From CAXBDP01 sp041689935 (GTDB lineage: Bacteria > Bacteroidota > Bacteroidia > Cytophagales > Cyclobacteriaceae): a stretch of 64,000 bases of DNA. Below are positions 63,912-64,000 of this stretch, piece after piece (the stretch's first letter is position 1; each line of letters opens with the position of its first letter). The DNA lies in contig JBDNFI010000109.1 of the NCBI GenBank assembly GCA_041689935.1, positions 1-64,000 on the forward strand, given 5' to 3'. Both the position numbers and the translations under genes were made by a program. The notes under the pieces were generated by a model. The model saw only the letters and a program-made list of their open reading frames with translations, had not been told where the DNA came from and did no database searches.

Positions 63912-64000
63912 TCAAATTCCTTCGAGTGTTTTTAAAAGCAACTTAGCTGCTGCCTCTGAAGAACCTGGATTTTGGCCTGTAATTAATAAGCCGTCTTCTA
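63912..64000 (-). CDS. DJ-1/PfpI family protein, 3' end only (cut by window edge)
   Basis: The window ends inside this gene. The visible C-terminus reads EDGLLITGQNPGSSEAAAKLLLKTLEGI and stop, the DJ-1/PfpI C-terminal pattern (the 22.0 kb gene has DGLLVTGQNPWSTWDVAE). Catalytic residues lie beyond the window, so only family assignment is possible. Confidence 0.75.
   Translation of the reverse strand, partial: EDGLLITGQNPGSSEAAAKLLLKTLEGI

Noticed and set aside
1..64000. tRNA, rRNA, phage or insertion sequences
   Set aside because: No cloverleaf T-arm, rRNA segment, transposase or phage structural gene was found on either strand by eye.

Overview
The window looks like chromosomal DNA of a member of the Bacteroidota, most likely a free-living Cytophagales-type bacterium. 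The DNA is AT-rich with weak or absent Shine-Dalgarno sites. It carries a SusC/SusD pair, many short-signal lipoproteins, families largely confined to this phylum (DUF4221, DUF4833, DUF6695-like, membrane-anchored AraC regulators) and a QxH-type dihydroorotase. No tRNA, rRNA, CRISPR array, prophage or insertion sequence was seen.

Layout. 0-10 kb: DUF1287 protein, a beta-lactamase-fold hydrolase, a chemoreceptor-like sensor stub, a three-gene MacAB-type ABC export operon, a cupin, lipoyl synthase (lipA) and OsmC. 10-20 kb: a six-repeat PKD lipoprotein, an octanucleotide tandem array in a divergent promoter region, a DUF4221 lipoprotein pair, a fused alpha/beta 2-oxoacid dehydrogenase E1, an M16 protease, ispF, a broken mnmD and rmuC. 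20-29.5 kb: an AraC plus DJ-1/PfpI cassette flanked by a peroxiredoxin gene and a remnant copy of that gene's 3' end, then a ten-gene minus-strand operon headed by an ECF sigma factor and a zinc anti-sigma factor. This operon runs through OB-fold, YceI, thioredoxin, DUF4833, DinB, DUF6695-like, flavodoxin and peroxiredoxin genes. 29.5-40 kb: an S9 peptidase, RlpA, then a run of decayed genes (membrane protein, quinone-reductase-like flavoprotein, esterase), a flavin amine oxidase and an orphan membrane protein.

40-51.3 kb holds the most coherent functional unit: SusC, SusD, SGNH esterase, SLC13 dicarboxylate permease, a lamin-tail-like repeat lipoprotein, an Ig-linked alpha/beta hydrolase and a tartrate/D-malate dehydrogenase, nearly all tightly spaced on one strand. 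It has the import apparatus of a polysaccharide-utilization locus but no glycoside hydrolase. Esterases and an organic-acid route take that place, so I infer uptake and degradation of an esterified dicarboxylate such as a polymalate-like polyester or a tartrate ester. 51-64 kb has small lipoproteins, pyrC, an S15 peptidase and a stress-type cluster at the right edge (BaeRF-like protein, four-helix protein, small membrane proteins, SDR and pterin-dehydratase remnants, a partial DJ-1 gene).

Two window-wide signals stand out. First, the exact octamer GCGGGAGG occurs 28 times by eye, on both strands about equally, in coding and noncoding DNA and in several codon frames, where composition predicts fewer than one. 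Second, six genes carry frameshifts or nonsense codons, mostly one- or two-base changes in short homopolymer or dinucleotide runs, and three more loci are remnants. This means either active gene decay or an assembly with indel errors; a cross-check of reads would separate the two.
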